Of a DNA stretch of 64,000 bases, positions 23,134 through 34,818 are shown piece by piece (the stretch's first letter is position 1; every line of letters begins with the position of its first letter). The notes under the pieces are model-generated. The model was not told the DNA's origin. It saw nothing but the letters and a program-made list of their open reading frames with translations, and did not search any database. The DNA comes from Trifolium pratense (Eukaryota > Streptophyta > Magnoliopsida > Fabales > Fabaceae). A program made the position numbers and the translations under genes. The stretch lies in contig NC_060065.1 of the NCBI RefSeq assembly GCF_020283565.1, positions 17,398,866-17,462,865 on the forward strand. The letters run 5' to 3'.

Positions 23134-23291
23134 ACCAATTGTCGGTTGGTTCAGTGGTGATTGGCGCTGAATTTGGTATGGACGACTGTGGTTCGATCCC
23201 CGCAACTGCGATCCGGAGGGAGCTGAAATCACTTGATGTCAGAACTGACCCCGAACCAGATTAAACTGGTTGTGAAAAACCAAAAAAAAAA
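23134..23291 (+). mobile_element. tRNA-derived SINE
   Basis: It carries pol III promoter-like boxes: GGTTCAGTGGTGATTGG (box A) and GTGGTTCGATCCCCGC (box B), spaced as in tRNA genes. It ends in an A-rich tail (AAAACCAAAAAAAAAAAA). Flanking repeats AAACACAAGT (23121) and AAACACAAAC (from 23292) fit a target duplication with one or two changes. It is not a working tRNA: no cloverleaf closes around these boxes. Confidence 0.75.
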
Positions 23292-23698
23292 AAACACAAA
23301 CTTTGTCAACTAAAAAAAATAATCAATATAGTTGATTATTACTGATTCGTCCTTAAATATATGATTCTTTTGAGAAATTTAAATATCTTAACTAAAATTA
23401 ATATTTATTATATTCTTTTTTAATTAGATTATATTATCATTTAAAAACTATAATCAAAACACAAATATATAATTCCTCCGGTCACGTAGGCATTTCAAAT
23501 TTTACTACATGTGTAGTGAACAAATTCCAGTGTGTTAAAAAAAAATTAAAATTTTAGTAATTATTATAAGCAAAAGTTAAGTAAATGCGATTTATATTGA
23601 ACATATTTGATTTATGCATGTTAAATTTATATTATTTTTTTATTTTTTATTTTTAAATTTAAAACATATTAAAATGTTTTTTTTTTGTCACATTTTTC

Positions 23699-23727
23699 CC
23701 CGTGCTTGGCACGGGTCCGGATACTAG
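23699..23727 (+). mobile_element. Helitron 3' terminus 1
   Basis: A short GC-rich hairpin (CCCGTGC-TTG-GCACGGG, 23699-23715) is followed 8 bp later by CTAG and a T in the host, the plant Helitron 3' end (hairpin, then CTRR|T). The body lies upstream and includes the RPA-like fragment. The 5' TC end is not located. Confidence 0.75.
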
Positions 23728-23824
23728 TTTATTGTTTTAATCCTAAGTTAATTTTAATTGTTTTATTGAAATTCATAATTCCCGCATAGACGAACTTTTA
23801 TAAATATTATTACTTAATGATAAA

Positions 23825-26800
23825 TCCTATCTATTAACAATAGAAACCGCTTCACATAATACTATTAGGGGCAAAAGAGGCGCGTACCCAGCACCTTCTC
23901 CCTCGTCCCCCGACGCTGTAGCTTCAAGAAAATTGCGCGTTTTTCAAATCCCTCTCCAACTGAGAATCTCACTTTTGTCCTTCATCACTGTAAGATTTTG
24001 ATTCTATTCCTTTTATATTCTTATTTTGATTCTGATGCTTGCTCAACACCTACTTCTCCATCGCAGCATCACACAAGTTTTCCATCCACCTTATAAATAC
24101 CCTAATCAATGGTATGTCTTCATCCTTCGGATTTGAGCCCATTTTGTTGCTTTTAATTGTAAGTTGCTTTGTAATGGATTTTTCATTTGAGTTGGTTTCT
24201 GATTTACATCCATGTAGGAAGGCATGGAGAATGAAGGTTAGGGTTGTAAGGATTCCTCATCTCAATTCTTGGTAAAGTTCCATCTTCTCCATGCTTATTT
24301 TTTCTACCCATAACTTTTATGCATGATAAACATTTTTCCCTTCTCATTTCACGCACTTGAAATATTTGTTCTTTTTGCAAATTTATATGCCAGATTGTTA
24401 AAATTTGTGAGTTGTTATCCCAGTATCAATTTTAGTTAAACTACTTGATTTATCAATTTTAGTTAAACTACTTGATTTTGGGTGTGGGTAGTAGTGGGGA
24501 TAGAAATAGAATTAGTAATTGAGATAAAATGCATTGCAGGTGTTTGATAAAATGCCCATGTGGAAAATTGTGGTAGCTACAATAGAACTATAAGTCATGG
24601 ACTTAATTTTGAATGTCTTTATCTGTGGCCTTTATAATATGCATCATTTTAACAATATTAGACAGGTTTTTTCAGATATAATCTTCTAACTATACATACA
24701 GTTTTCTTTGTGTGCATAAAAAATCTCTGGCAAATACTATATTCTAAAGGTTTGTACACAATTTCATATCAGTTTTGCCATAGGTGGGTCATTATTTTCC
24801 ACAATTCTGTTAGCTAAATTAAATTTGAAGTATTGATTCAATTATGAGTTATTTGGAATGGTTGATACATTGATAGATGATTATATAAGTTTGATTCACT
24901 AGGCGACGAGATTCAATGGACAACTTTAGAAGACAATTGTGAGTTGTGGAAGGTAAAGTTAAGCATTTTTCAGTTTAAATTTACAACCAAGAGGAGGAGT
25001 TAATTTGCAAAAGCACAATGATTGGTCTTAAAATGAGTTTTTCCTTCACGTTAAATAAGTTCTTAAACTGCATATCTTCTTTTTGAAAATTCTTACCAGT
25101 TGAATTTGATCTCAATAAAAAAATTTTATTCAAGTTTTCTTCAACTGTGTATTTAAATATGATCTGATCCAAACCTTCCAATATTCATGAGGCATGCCTA
25201 ATATTCTTATGTTTGGGTTCGATTGTCTGTATTTTTAACTCTTACTGTTATGTTCATTTTCATTACATGTCATGTTGATTTTCATGGATTATTATTTTTT
25301 TACTATATTGATATGGATATATTTTGAAGAGGAAAAATTGTTGCACTCATATAGCACAGTTTTAGGTAGGGATCTAATTCTTTTTTTATAGCTATATTTG
25401 TTATAAACTTCAAAATGAGAACTAGGTTGCTCATGCATGATATTATATAACTCTGCTTTTCCTGTTAGGCTTAACTTTGGGTATGACTTCGAATTAATTA
25501 AATTTGTTAGTGTCTCACTGCCTTATTTCTGGTTATGATATTTACTTAAATGTCATCATTTGTATTTTGTTAGTATTCTTTTGTCATCTCTCTTTATGTT
25601 ATCAGCTGATGCAAATGTTTGATTTTTTATTGCATGCCACTTTCTAATTCAGTGGACGACAATTTTTTCCTAACCTTAAGATGGTTTTGGTCTGCAGATC
25701 CCATGATTGTTCCAGCTATTGGTAAGAATCCATACTCTTAACAAAAGTCTTGCCAAATGTTAACCGGAGATACCCCATTTTGGGTGTTTTTTGCCTTTCC
25801 CCGTTTGTTATTCATCTAAATTTCTTTTCAACTATTAATTTGATTGAATGTATTTCTTCTCCATGAACACAATCGGGTGAGAGAGATTCTCTCATGATTT
25901 TTGGGTTTTTTTCTCCTCATTTATTGTTTTCTTTTTCTCTATTTTTTTCTTCAGCAACAGGAAATAATGGCAGAAAGTTTGGTATGAGAGATGAAAATTG
26001 CTTGACTACATATATGTATGTAAGGTAATTATAGAAAGGGATGGAAAGACGCATCAATCATTTATTTTATCTTTTGTTTTTGTAGGTTATGTTTATATTT
26101 TTGGGCTAAGAAACATGGTTCAAATATTTTAGAAATGAATTCATTGAATGAGAGATTGATGAAATTTACTCTTCAGTTATGGGCTTTTTAATTTATGAAA
26201 TAACACTTCATTTTGAGTTTTATTTGTTATTGGTTCATTACATCTTTTGTTAAGATCTAACTAATTCTAAATAAAAAAGAATGGAATTCTAGACGAAGTT
26301 GAGTTTTATGTTTTTGTTTTTAATTAGTTTTTAGCGTCTTCTCTTTCTAAGATGTCTAATCCAGTGGAAATTTAGAGTCTTTGGAATCAATGAAAAATAC
26401 TTTTATCTTCTGCAATGAAATGTTATATATGCAATGAAATGTAATACATGCAATCAAGTGTCATAAGAACCGTTTGTTATTTCTTGCATATTGGTTCCTC
26501 TGTGTTTCAAGGAATTTGATCCCTTTTAGGAAAGAAAGTTCTTAGAACTCATAAAGGTCTCAAACTTTTGGTCATTTTGTTTTATTTCATTGCTTTTTGT
26601 GTTTCAGTAATTATATATTTTCGTAAATCGTATCTGTTTTAATTTTTTGCATCAATTCATTTCTTTCTTGGTGCTTGAAATATGCAGGAGCTAAAAGTAA
26701 TGGAAAGAAGAAAAATTATAGCTTTCGGGGATTTTGGTCATCGAGCATTTCACAAAGGAGTTTGGAGCTTTTGTCATTCTCGTAGGTAAACTACTTTTAA

Positions 26801-28458
26801 TGACTTGCTTATGGGAGATTGCTCCAGCACAAATTTTTACACTATACATATTTGGTTTGATAAATTTATGACTAATTGAAATAGATTACTATACTATACT
26901 GCATATCTAATAAGTTTATGTCTAATATGAGTAAGTTTTTATTAAGATTACTTATTTCTTTTAGCGTTGTTAAACTTTGGCATATTACTTTTTGTGCAGT
27001 TCATGGAGAAAAAGAAACATTGTTTAAGGTTTTAGAACCAGCAGTCGCTGAATACTTTTCATTTTTGTTTTCCAATAATGCAAATACGAGATCTATTTAT
27101 TTTTTGGATTTTCAATTCAGCAGTTAACTTATCATTATTAATATTTTTTTTGTGGTTAGAACACATTGGATAAAATGGGTTGCTAGCTATTTCCTGAAAT
27201 AAAATTATATTTACCAATATTGTATAGCTTTATGTTCAATTTCAATTTCATTTGTAATGTGTGGCTGTTGTTCAATTTCAATTTCAATATTGTATAGCTT
27301 TATGTTCAATTTCAATTTACATTTACCAATAAAATTACATTACCAATTTTGAATCCTAGTTAATGCCTTAGACTCAATGAAATGTGTGGCTGCTGTAAAA
27401 AGGAAAGGAGAAGTGCAAGAAGAGGATATTTGCATGAAGTTTCTTACTTCCTTTTCATTGATGAAGAAAGAGGTAGTACATTAATTTAATTTATTATTGC
27501 TATCTATCTTTTATATTTGTTCATCATCATAAATAACAGTACATGGGATGCCATCTTATTATATTAAACAACCACTTTACTTGGAACATGTACTTATGAT
27601 TGTATTTTATGCTATTAGGTGAGTGAAGATCCATTCATCTTGCTTCTTGCAAAGGTAGTAGAAGTTTTATGTATTTTGATTGTCTTAATTTAATTTTTTT
27701 CCCGGTTGATTTGGAAGAAGCTGAATACATAGTGTTCAAGTACATATGGTGAATAGAGGAGGAATAGAGAAATACAACTTATGATATGAGGTTGGGACTT
27801 GGAAATTTGTAAGAATGTGACAAATTAACTATATCTTTATGAATTGTTGATGTCAAACATGAATACAAGATTGATCAAGTAGTTGGTACTTAGAGAAAAT
27901 TTGTCTCAATGATGAAATTGGTAATGTCCATGTTAAGAAAGATTGTGAAGGCTGTGAAAATTGACAATGATGAATATGAGTTTAAGATTGTGAAGGTTGT
28001 GTCAATTGGACTTGTTTTATCATATTTTTTTTTCTTCTTTCATTTATCCTTTAACTTTAAGTTCAGTTTATTTATAGTTTTTAATATTTACAAAATAAAT
28101 AAATTATTATTACTTTTATCAAAAGTGATTGAGACTTTTAAATGCTTTTGCTCTAACACTATGTAAGTTTTTATTTGGTTTTAGACAAAATGATAATTAC
28201 TACCGTGAGATTTCAGATTCAAACATAGATCAAAGTTTTAGCTTAATAATATTTCCATTTATAAATATTTTGATTTAAAAAAAAATATTGTCAATCTAGA
28301 CATTCTAAAAATTGTTTATAATTAATTATGGTGTCAATAAAAACATTTGGAGTTTGATAACGATAAAAAATTAAGTTTTTTTTCTTTTCAAATTAAAGTC
28401 GAGTTCTAAATACTATGTAAACATGTTGCACCCGTGCGGTGCACGGGATTAACACTAG
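23825..28458 (+). mobile_element. Helitron-like element 2, non-autonomous
   Basis: The proposed 5' end is A|TCCTATCTATTAACAATAG at 23825, typical of plant Helitrons. The 3' end has the hairpin CCCGTGC-GGT-GCACGGG (28431-28447) followed by CTAG at 28455-28458 and a host T. Length about 4.6 kb. No Rep/helicase is found. An RPA-like scrap lies near the 5' end. Other spliced-looking pieces (for example 26690-26785, 27370-27480) are unidentified. The 3' end is firm. The 5' end rests on the consensus only. Confidence 0.65.
24195..24275 (+). pseudogene. RPA1-like OB-fold scrap inside Helitron 2
   Basis: The frame reads SDLHPCRKAWRMKVRVVRI and then stops. The spacing matches the other RPA-like fragment (SEITPAKENWKIIVRVVRL), so both come from the first OB-fold of RPA1-like genes. 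The shared D/E-L/I-x-P ... W ... VRVVR pattern is the support. About 27 residues only. Confidence 0.6.
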
Positions 28459-28600
28459 TTTGGTACAATTGGCAAAAAACAATTAGTTAGCATTTTTTTC
28501 TCCTTTACCCGGTTTAAATTAACAACCTTCAACTTTTTTAACTCTTGCATCAAACAAATTAAACTATCCACCCATCATGATAGAAACTTCTATTTAATAC

Positions 28601-28720
28601 TCTTGCTAAATCTAAGTCTATTGGTCTTTCCAAACAAGCTGACCATCAATTTTCTCACCTCTACATCAAACTGTACACAAATATGGTACATATCTATGCT
28701 ACTCTTTCTTTTAATTTTAT
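28601..28720 (+). pseudogene. CYP72A exon-1 relic
   Basis: The sequence matches the end of exon 1 and the start of intron 1 of the P450 at 36540-36655 (CTAAATCTAAGTCTATTGG against CTAAATCTAAATCCATTGG, CACAAATATGGTA, then a run of CT). It is too short to be functional. It sits 140 bp after the Helitron 2 end, 7.7 kb upstream of the intact gene. Confidence 0.75.
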
Positions 28721-29767
28721 TCTTACATTAAATATGTACTAGGTTGAGTTTTGTAACTTCAATTCCAAAGGAAATTGCATGATCTTAAATTTAGAATTGG
28801 AAATTTGGGTTGGTCAACCAAAAGAGTGAAGTTTGACTTTGTCATATTTAGTATTCCTATTCCCTCTTAAGTAAAATATAACACCATTTTAGATTTATGA
28901 AAAAAGGTGATACATCTAATTTAGAATATGGTTTAAATATATCAATTATTTTATGAATTTAAAAAATCAATTTTTATTTATATATAAAATCGGAAAAAGT
29001 AATATACTTCTTGAAAAAATATGCTGTCAAGAGGAGTTACACTTCCAGACGAAAACATATGTGACTTTAAAGAAAGGAAAATGTGATGTGAACATAAATA
29101 ATAAACAAAAATATGATAACATGAATATGAGCTATTTTTGTCGGCAAAGTTTGATGAAATAGTCTTAAATTGGTTTTGGGTTGTCTCCACTTGTCCCCAT
29201 TTGTAACATCTGAAACACGGCTACTCATAAAAACATGGCTACTCCATTTTTCTCATTTATTCTACTTGTGAGTAAAAATGTGTGGCTTTCACTTATAAAT
29301 TAACATAATAATATTAGAATAAACCATCAAATTGATTAAATAGATTATCGATTTTTTTCAATTTTCAATTTTCAACATTAACGTTTTATTTTAAATGTAT
29401 TTAATCTTTATATGTCTCGATGGCATACCATATAATTTTGAATTTATCTGAAATTTTACACAAATAATATATATGATGTAAACTTTCAATCCAATGGTAA
29501 ATTTTATTTAAATAAGTAATTTTCACTTATATTTAGTTTTCTTCTTTCTGATTCATTGTCTTAGTGCGACGTTGTATTGGTCGTCGTCTTGTTGCGGCGT
29601 TATTTTGTTGCCCCGTCTTGGTGTGGTGTTTGTTCGATTGACATATTAGATTCGACTCAGTGCATATTCAACAAGCAATGATTTTGGCATCGTCAACGTT
29701 GCAGACTCAGAGCATGAGTATTCCGAACACCTCAAGTTTGTCATATTTGTAGGCTTTGTGATACTTA
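28721..29767. other. AT-rich intergenic DNA
   Basis: No gene seen. About 45 bp at 29470-29515 (ATGTAAACTTTCAATCCAA) resemble the inside of the Mutator MITE at 3510-3918, a diverged scrap of that family. Confidence 0.5.
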
Positions 29768-30107
29768 GGGTGCGTTTGATCTGCTAAAAAACAAGGGACT
29801 AGACAGGACAACTCCAGTAGTACTGTGTTTGATTGTAAAACTGTTTCAGAGACTGGACAAATTTGGAGGCAAGGGACAGCACAAAAATAGAATTTTTTGT
29901 TACTTACTAAACCACAGCACAACTTCTTTGTCCGAAGTACAACTTGTCTAAAATACCAAAATATCATTTTGTTCACCAAATATCGTATAAAACACAAAAT
30001 TGTTCAATATCATAAAAATTTGTTCTGTGTTGTTCTGTCATGTGTTGTGTTGTTCTATCTTGTGTTGTTATGTCCAGTACTTACTCTTTAACGGATCAAA
30101 CGCACCC
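29768..30107. mobile_element. Tourist-type (PIF/Harbinger) MITE
   Basis: Terminal inverted repeats GGGTGCGTTTGATCTGCTAA and, read on the minus strand from the right, GGGTGCGTTTGATCCGTTAA. Flanked by TTA on both sides (29765-29767, 30108-30110), the 3-bp target typical of PIF/Harbinger. 340 bp, non-coding. A relative lies at 41270-41607. Confidence 0.85.
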
Positions 30108-30398
30108 TTATAGGCATTTTGTCGTTGTATGTTATTAATGTGGGCTGATCTGAGTTTGTTCGCAGATTCACGCCTTTTTAGTTTTTAACGATTTTAAATT
30201 GTATTATTCGATATATTCTATTAATCTGAATGAATGAATGTCATTTTTAGTAAAAAAGAAATAATAATATTGACCTCACATATTAAAATATCGGATCAAT
30301 GATCATCCATGTGAGTCCTCATTACCTACATGATACTTTTTTTTTTGTTACAAGAGAGAAAGTCCATACATAGTACATAATAGCTTGTGTGTGGCATG

Positions 30399-30557
30399 GG
30401 GAATGGATCCTCTCTTGTGCAGTTTTCACTACAGGAGGTCCAGTCCCAAATCCAATCATTCATTTTTCAAATAAAAAAAATATAAATTACAGTAATAATA
30501 CAATATAAGGCTGAGATTTCACGGGACAAAATAATGTACTGGAGGGGATCCTCTCCC
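30399..30557. mobile_element. Short Mutator-type MITE
   Basis: 159 bp with ends GGGAATGGATCCTCTC and, on the minus strand, GGGAGAGGATCCCCTC. The flanks share GTGTGGCATG (30389-30398 and 30558-30567), a 9-10-bp target duplication. Non-coding. Confidence 0.8.
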
Positions 30558-30567
30558 GTGTGGCATG

Positions 30568-31071
30568 ACACTATGCAACCACCTTTGAAACCTTCTTTTT
30601 TTTAAATGCCTTTAAAATCATATTCTCTTTAGTTTTTATCATAAAAAAAAAATTGTTTTTTAACTTATAGAATGCTTGATGTATATAGACTATATTATAA
30701 ACTAAATATATCTATTCTATAAAATTAAAAAGCAAATTTTCTTATAATAATAAAGACCGGAATGAGCATTTAATAGTATTAGTTAGTTAGCTCATGATAA
30801 ACGATATTGACCCCACAAATTTTGCGATGATTTATGTCGGTCACCCTGAACAATAATAATAAGAAGAGAATGTTAACATGTGTTATAAAGGCGCATGTTA
30901 ATAAAATAAATATAAAAACCATTTTTTAGAACTTTGTGTTTTTACTTTTTAGAATTAAATTTCTTACTTTATTAAATACATAATTTTTATATTATAGTGT
31001 AAGACATGCACAAAAGCTTATTGCACCTATTTGCCATGTCACAAATCATATAATGATGCTCTTACTAGTTA
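30568..31071. other. Intergenic, with P450-upstream-like blocks
   Basis: No gene. CCCGTGTGGCATGACACTA (30555) and the text after it resemble the sequence just upstream of the P450 (CCCGTGTGGCGTGGCACTC at 36230). ATATTGACCCCACA at 30807 resembles TGTTGACCCCACA at 34772. These look like scraps of earlier duplications of the P450 5' region. Confidence 0.45.
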
Positions 31072-31433
31072 TAATGGTGTTGAATCCATTGTGTTGAATC
31101 CCCCATTTCATGTTGAAACTATTGCAAGGGTGTGTTTAATGTGAACTGGCGGAGAGAGAAGATGAAAGAATTAAAAGAAACCTGACGGGAAGGACACGTG
31201 GCATGTTTTTATTTGCGCTGCCTGGCGCGTGCGCAACACGCGCGGACATGACGCGTGCAGAAGCTGGTCACGCGGAGAGAGAAGATGCTTTGGATAAAAG
31301 GCAGCCACGTGGCTGCTACTGATTGGTCCGGTGGATTTTTATGATTTTTTTATCCTTTGAACTCAATTATCTCATTGCAAATTAATTTTTTATTTTTTTA
31401 TTTTTTTACCAAAATTCGTGATTTTTTTTTCTC

Positions 31434-31441
31434 TATAAATA
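31434..31441 (+). promoter_or_regulatory. TATA box of the transposon ORF1
   Basis: TATAAATA about 115 bp before the ORF1 ATG at 31557, in the sequence CTCTATAAATAGAGAC, a strong plant TATA context. TCTATATATAGGG near 32934 may play the same role for the transposase ORF. Confidence 0.6.
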
Positions 31442-31556
31442 GAGACTTGGTTCATTTCATTTGGACACAGAAAAAAAACCAAGTTTTTCACTATCTTAAT
31501 TTATTATTATCTTTCTAATTAGCCTTTCTTTTGAAGTTTTAATCTTTTTAAGTGAA

Positions 31557-32633
31557 ATGGATCCCAATAATTCTTCTAATTATCCCAACAATTATCAAAA
31601 TCCCAATAATTATCAAAACCCCAACAATTTTCAAAACCCCAACAATTATCAAAATCCCAACAATTTTCAAAACCCTAACAATTATCAAAATCGAAATCCA
31701 TTTTTCAACCAATTTCCTCAAAACATACCTAACTTCCATCCATATTATGGATCTATGATGGGAAATTCATCTCAAACACCCCCGTTTAATGGTTATATGC
31801 CAAGTGGTAGTGCACCCGAATTTCCCGAATTTTCAACACAAATAACAATTGCTAATGAAGTCACTCCAAATTTAGAGGATACAACTCCTAAGAGTAAGAA
31901 ACACCCGCAACCAACATGGAACACTGAACAAAATTTGGTGTTAATTAGTGGGTGGATTAAATTTTCAACAAGCAGTGTTGTCGGTAGAAACCAGAAACGT
32001 GAAACGTATTGGAATAATATTGCTGACTATTGTACCGAGCATTGCAAATTCGATCCTCCTCGTGATGACATTGCATGCTGAAACCGCTTTAATTATATGA
32101 ACAAATTACTAGGTAAATGGATTGGCGCTTATGATGGCGCTAAGCGTTTGCAAGGAAGTGGTTGGTCGGAGAATGACGTTTTGGCAAAAGCGCATGAAAT
32201 ATACGCATGTGGTAAGAATGTTAAATTCAATTTAATGGCGGAATGACATGCTCTCCGTGATCAACCACATTTTAGAAGTCTAGTTGGAGGAAATATTGAC
32301 TCAGGAAGTAGTGGATCTAAGAGATCTCACGAGAGTGATGCATGTGGCTCAAACTCTGTAGGATTTAGTGCTCGTCCTATAGGTAGGGATGCAGCCAAAA
32401 AGAAGGGAAAAAAGAAAGCTTCCACACCCACAGAGGTGGTGGACAAAGAATGGGATAATTACATGAAAATGAAGGAGAAAGAGATGGAACATTTGGCAAT
32501 GGTAGTTTCCAATCAACAAGAGAAAAACAAACTTAAGAAAATGAAAATGTATCTGAAGTTAAGTTCTGATGAGAATCTCGATGACCGGAAGAAAGCCATG
32601 TTGGACACATTGGCCCAAGAACTGTTTCCATAA
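31557..32633 (+). pseudogene. PIF/Harbinger ORF1: Myb/SANT-like DNA-binding protein, two nonsense mutations
   Basis: One continuous frame of 359 codons with two internal stops (TGA at 32079 and 32244) and no frameshift. The N-terminus is a repeat of Asn-Pro-Asn-Asn-Tyr/Phe-Gln units (residues about 6-40). A trihelix/SANT domain follows (QPTWNTEQNLVLISGWIKF, TYWNNIADYC, then NYMNKLLGKWIGAYDGAK and GSGWSENDVLAKA). Then come a Lys-rich linker (KKKGKKKAS) and a charged helical C-terminus (WDNYMKMKEKEMEHLA). The family usually has Arg or Trp at the two stop positions, so both can be explained by C-to-T or G-to-A changes. ORF1 proteins help the transposase bind element ends. Confidence 0.85.
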
Positions 32634-33007
32634 TTAATTTCAATCAATGTAGTGTTTGCTTTAAATATTTGTCTGTAGTGTTTGCTTCAATTATTGTGAT
32701 TGAATAAGTCAGTGTAGTCTTTGCTTTAATTATTGTGATATGTCAGTGTAATGTTTGTTTTAACTATTTGTACTACGTGTTTGCTTTAATTATTGTGTCC
32801 ACCACCCAACTTACTTTAATTATTGTGTCCACCACCCAACTTGCTTTAATTATTGTGTCCACCACTCAATCCTTATCTGATAATTAACTCTATAAAATAA
32901 TTATTTGAAATCCGTCAGTGGACCAAATTGAATCTATATATAGGGACTCATCCATTTATGTATCAATATCCTAAATCTCACCCAATCTACTTCCAATATC
33001 ACAAACA

Positions 33008-34300
33008 ATGGATCCATCAACCGGTGATTTTGATGTCACAGCCTACTTGCAAAATCGTGAAGTTGAAGAAACTTATGTACTTAACCGATTTAGAGAGCGT
33101 CGAAAAAAAATATTGGAAGATGGTGCACCTCGTAGTAGAAAATATGTCAATAGAGATCATACAGCTGCAAGCCAAAGACTAATTGACGACTACTTTGCCA
33201 ATGAGCCTACATATGACGATGCAATGTTTCGTCGTCGGTACCGCATGCAAAAACATCTTTTCCTTCGAATCGTTGGGGACCTTTCAAGTAGTGATAACTA
33301 CTTCACCCAGCGAGCTGATGCTGCCAAGAAAGAAGGTATATCACCTTTAGCAAAATGTACCACAGCAATGCGAATGTTAGCATACGGTATGGCAGCAGAT
33401 GCGGTCGATGAGTACATCAAAATAGGAGGTACTACTGCATTAGAGTGCTTACGTAGATTTTGTAAAGGAATCATACGATTGTATGAGCAAGTGTATCTCA
33501 GAGCACCAACCCAAGATGACCTGCAAAAAATACTACATGTAAGTGAACTACGGGGGTTCCCAGGGATGATTGGGAGTATTGACTGCATGCACTAGGAGTG
33601 GAAAAATTGTCCTAAAGCATGGGAAGGTCAATTTACTAGGGGGGATAAGGGAACCACCACAGTTATTCTTGAAGCAGTTGCATCTCATGATCTATGGATC
33701 TGGCATGCCTTTTTTGGATGTCCGGGAACGTTGAACGACATAAACGTTCTAGACCATTCACCTGTTTTTGATGACGTGGAACAGGGAAAGACTCCAAGTG
33801 TGAATTTCTATGTGAATCAACGTCCCTATGATATGACATACTATCTAGCCGATGGTATCTACCCTTCTTATCCAACTTTCGTCAAATCTATTAGATTTCC
33901 TCAAAGTGAACTCGATAAGTTATTTGCAAAATATCAGGAGGGATGTCGGAAGGACATCGAACGTGCATTTGGAGTGCTTCAAGCTCGATTTAAAATCATC
34001 CGTGAACCAGCTCGCTTGTGGGACATAGCCGATCTGAGTATCATCATGAGGTCTTGCATCATATTACATAATATGATTGTTGAGGATGAACGAGATTCAT
34101 ATGCTCAACGTTGGACCGATTTTGAGCAGTCTGAGGAAAGTGGATCTAGTGCACCGCGACCATATTCAACCGAGGTATTACCCGCTTTTGCAAATCATGT
34201 GCGTGCTAGATCCGAGTTCCGTGATCAAAAAGCTCATCACGAATTGCAAGCAGATCTAGTGAAGCACATATGGACAAAATTTGGAATGTTTCAGGATTAA
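33008..34300 (+). pseudogene. PIF/Harbinger DDE transposase (HARBI1-like), one nonsense mutation
   Basis: A 431-codon frame, full length for the family, interrupted by a single TAG at 33593. Motifs in order: MRMLAYGMAADAVDEYIKIG (helix-turn-helix region), GMIGSIDCMH (first Asp), then the stop where the family has Trp (CMHWEWKNCP), HAFFGCPGTLNDINVLDHSP (second Asp), YYLADGIYP, and DIERAFGVLQARFKII (catalytic Glu region). No frameshift. The reading is directly visible; the Trp at the stop position is family knowledge. With this stop the protein would end before two of the three catalytic residues. It is the last open gene of the element. Confidence 0.9.
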
Positions 34301-34818
34301 AGATGATTTGTTTCGTACTATACGTTATTTGTGTGTTGTTTCATATTTTAAGTTAATTTGCATCGTATTAATTACGTAACTTGTGTGTTGTATTGCATTT
34401 TATTTTAATTTGTATCGTACTAATTACGTTATTTGTGTGATGTATTGCATTTTAAATTAAGAAAATAAAAAAATATTTAAATAAATTTTGTTAAGTGTAT
34501 TATTTTAATTTAATTTTAATCGATAATTATAATTTTATTTAATCATAAAAACAAAAATTAAAATTTAAATAAGAATATGAAATAGAAAGTGGTGGGGTAG
34601 AGAAAGTGGTGGAGTAGGGTGTTGAATAGAAAAACTATTGGAGAGGGTAAAAGTTGAATGTGTGTTGAATGATTAGGTAGAAGAAAGAGAAAATGATGTG
34701 GAGTGAAAAAGTGGGCGTTGAAGATGTTGAATGGTTAAAACCATTGTAAGTAATCTTAGCACATGATGAATATGTTGACCCCACATATTGAAATTTTGGG
34801 ATCTCACCCTAAATTATA

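Larger units (their letters stand above)
31072..34751 (+). mobile_element. PIF/Harbinger transposon, nearly complete
   Basis: It holds the two genes that define the superfamily: a Myb/SANT-like ORF1 (31557-32633) and a DDE transposase (33008-34300), both in the same direction. Diverged terminal repeats are visible: left ATAATGGTGTTGAATCC, right read on the minus strand ACAATGGTTTTAACCATTC. Near the left end is a GC-rich stretch (31190-31330) unlike its surroundings. Exact ends and the TTA-like target repeat could not be fixed, so the limits are approximate. Confidence 0.82.

Noticed and set aside
23134..23230. Possible tRNA gene from its box A and box B matches
   Set aside because: No complete cloverleaf; A-rich tail and flanking repeats show a SINE.
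24039..24275. 78-residue protein gene starting at 24039
   Set aside because: Only the last 27 residues resemble a known fold (RPA OB-fold); the first part is intron-like, so I list only the fragment.
31552..31758. Ile/Thr-rich plus-strand and Ile/Val-rich minus-strand frames
   Set aside because: Shadows of the Asn/Gln/Pro repeat that opens the transposon ORF1.
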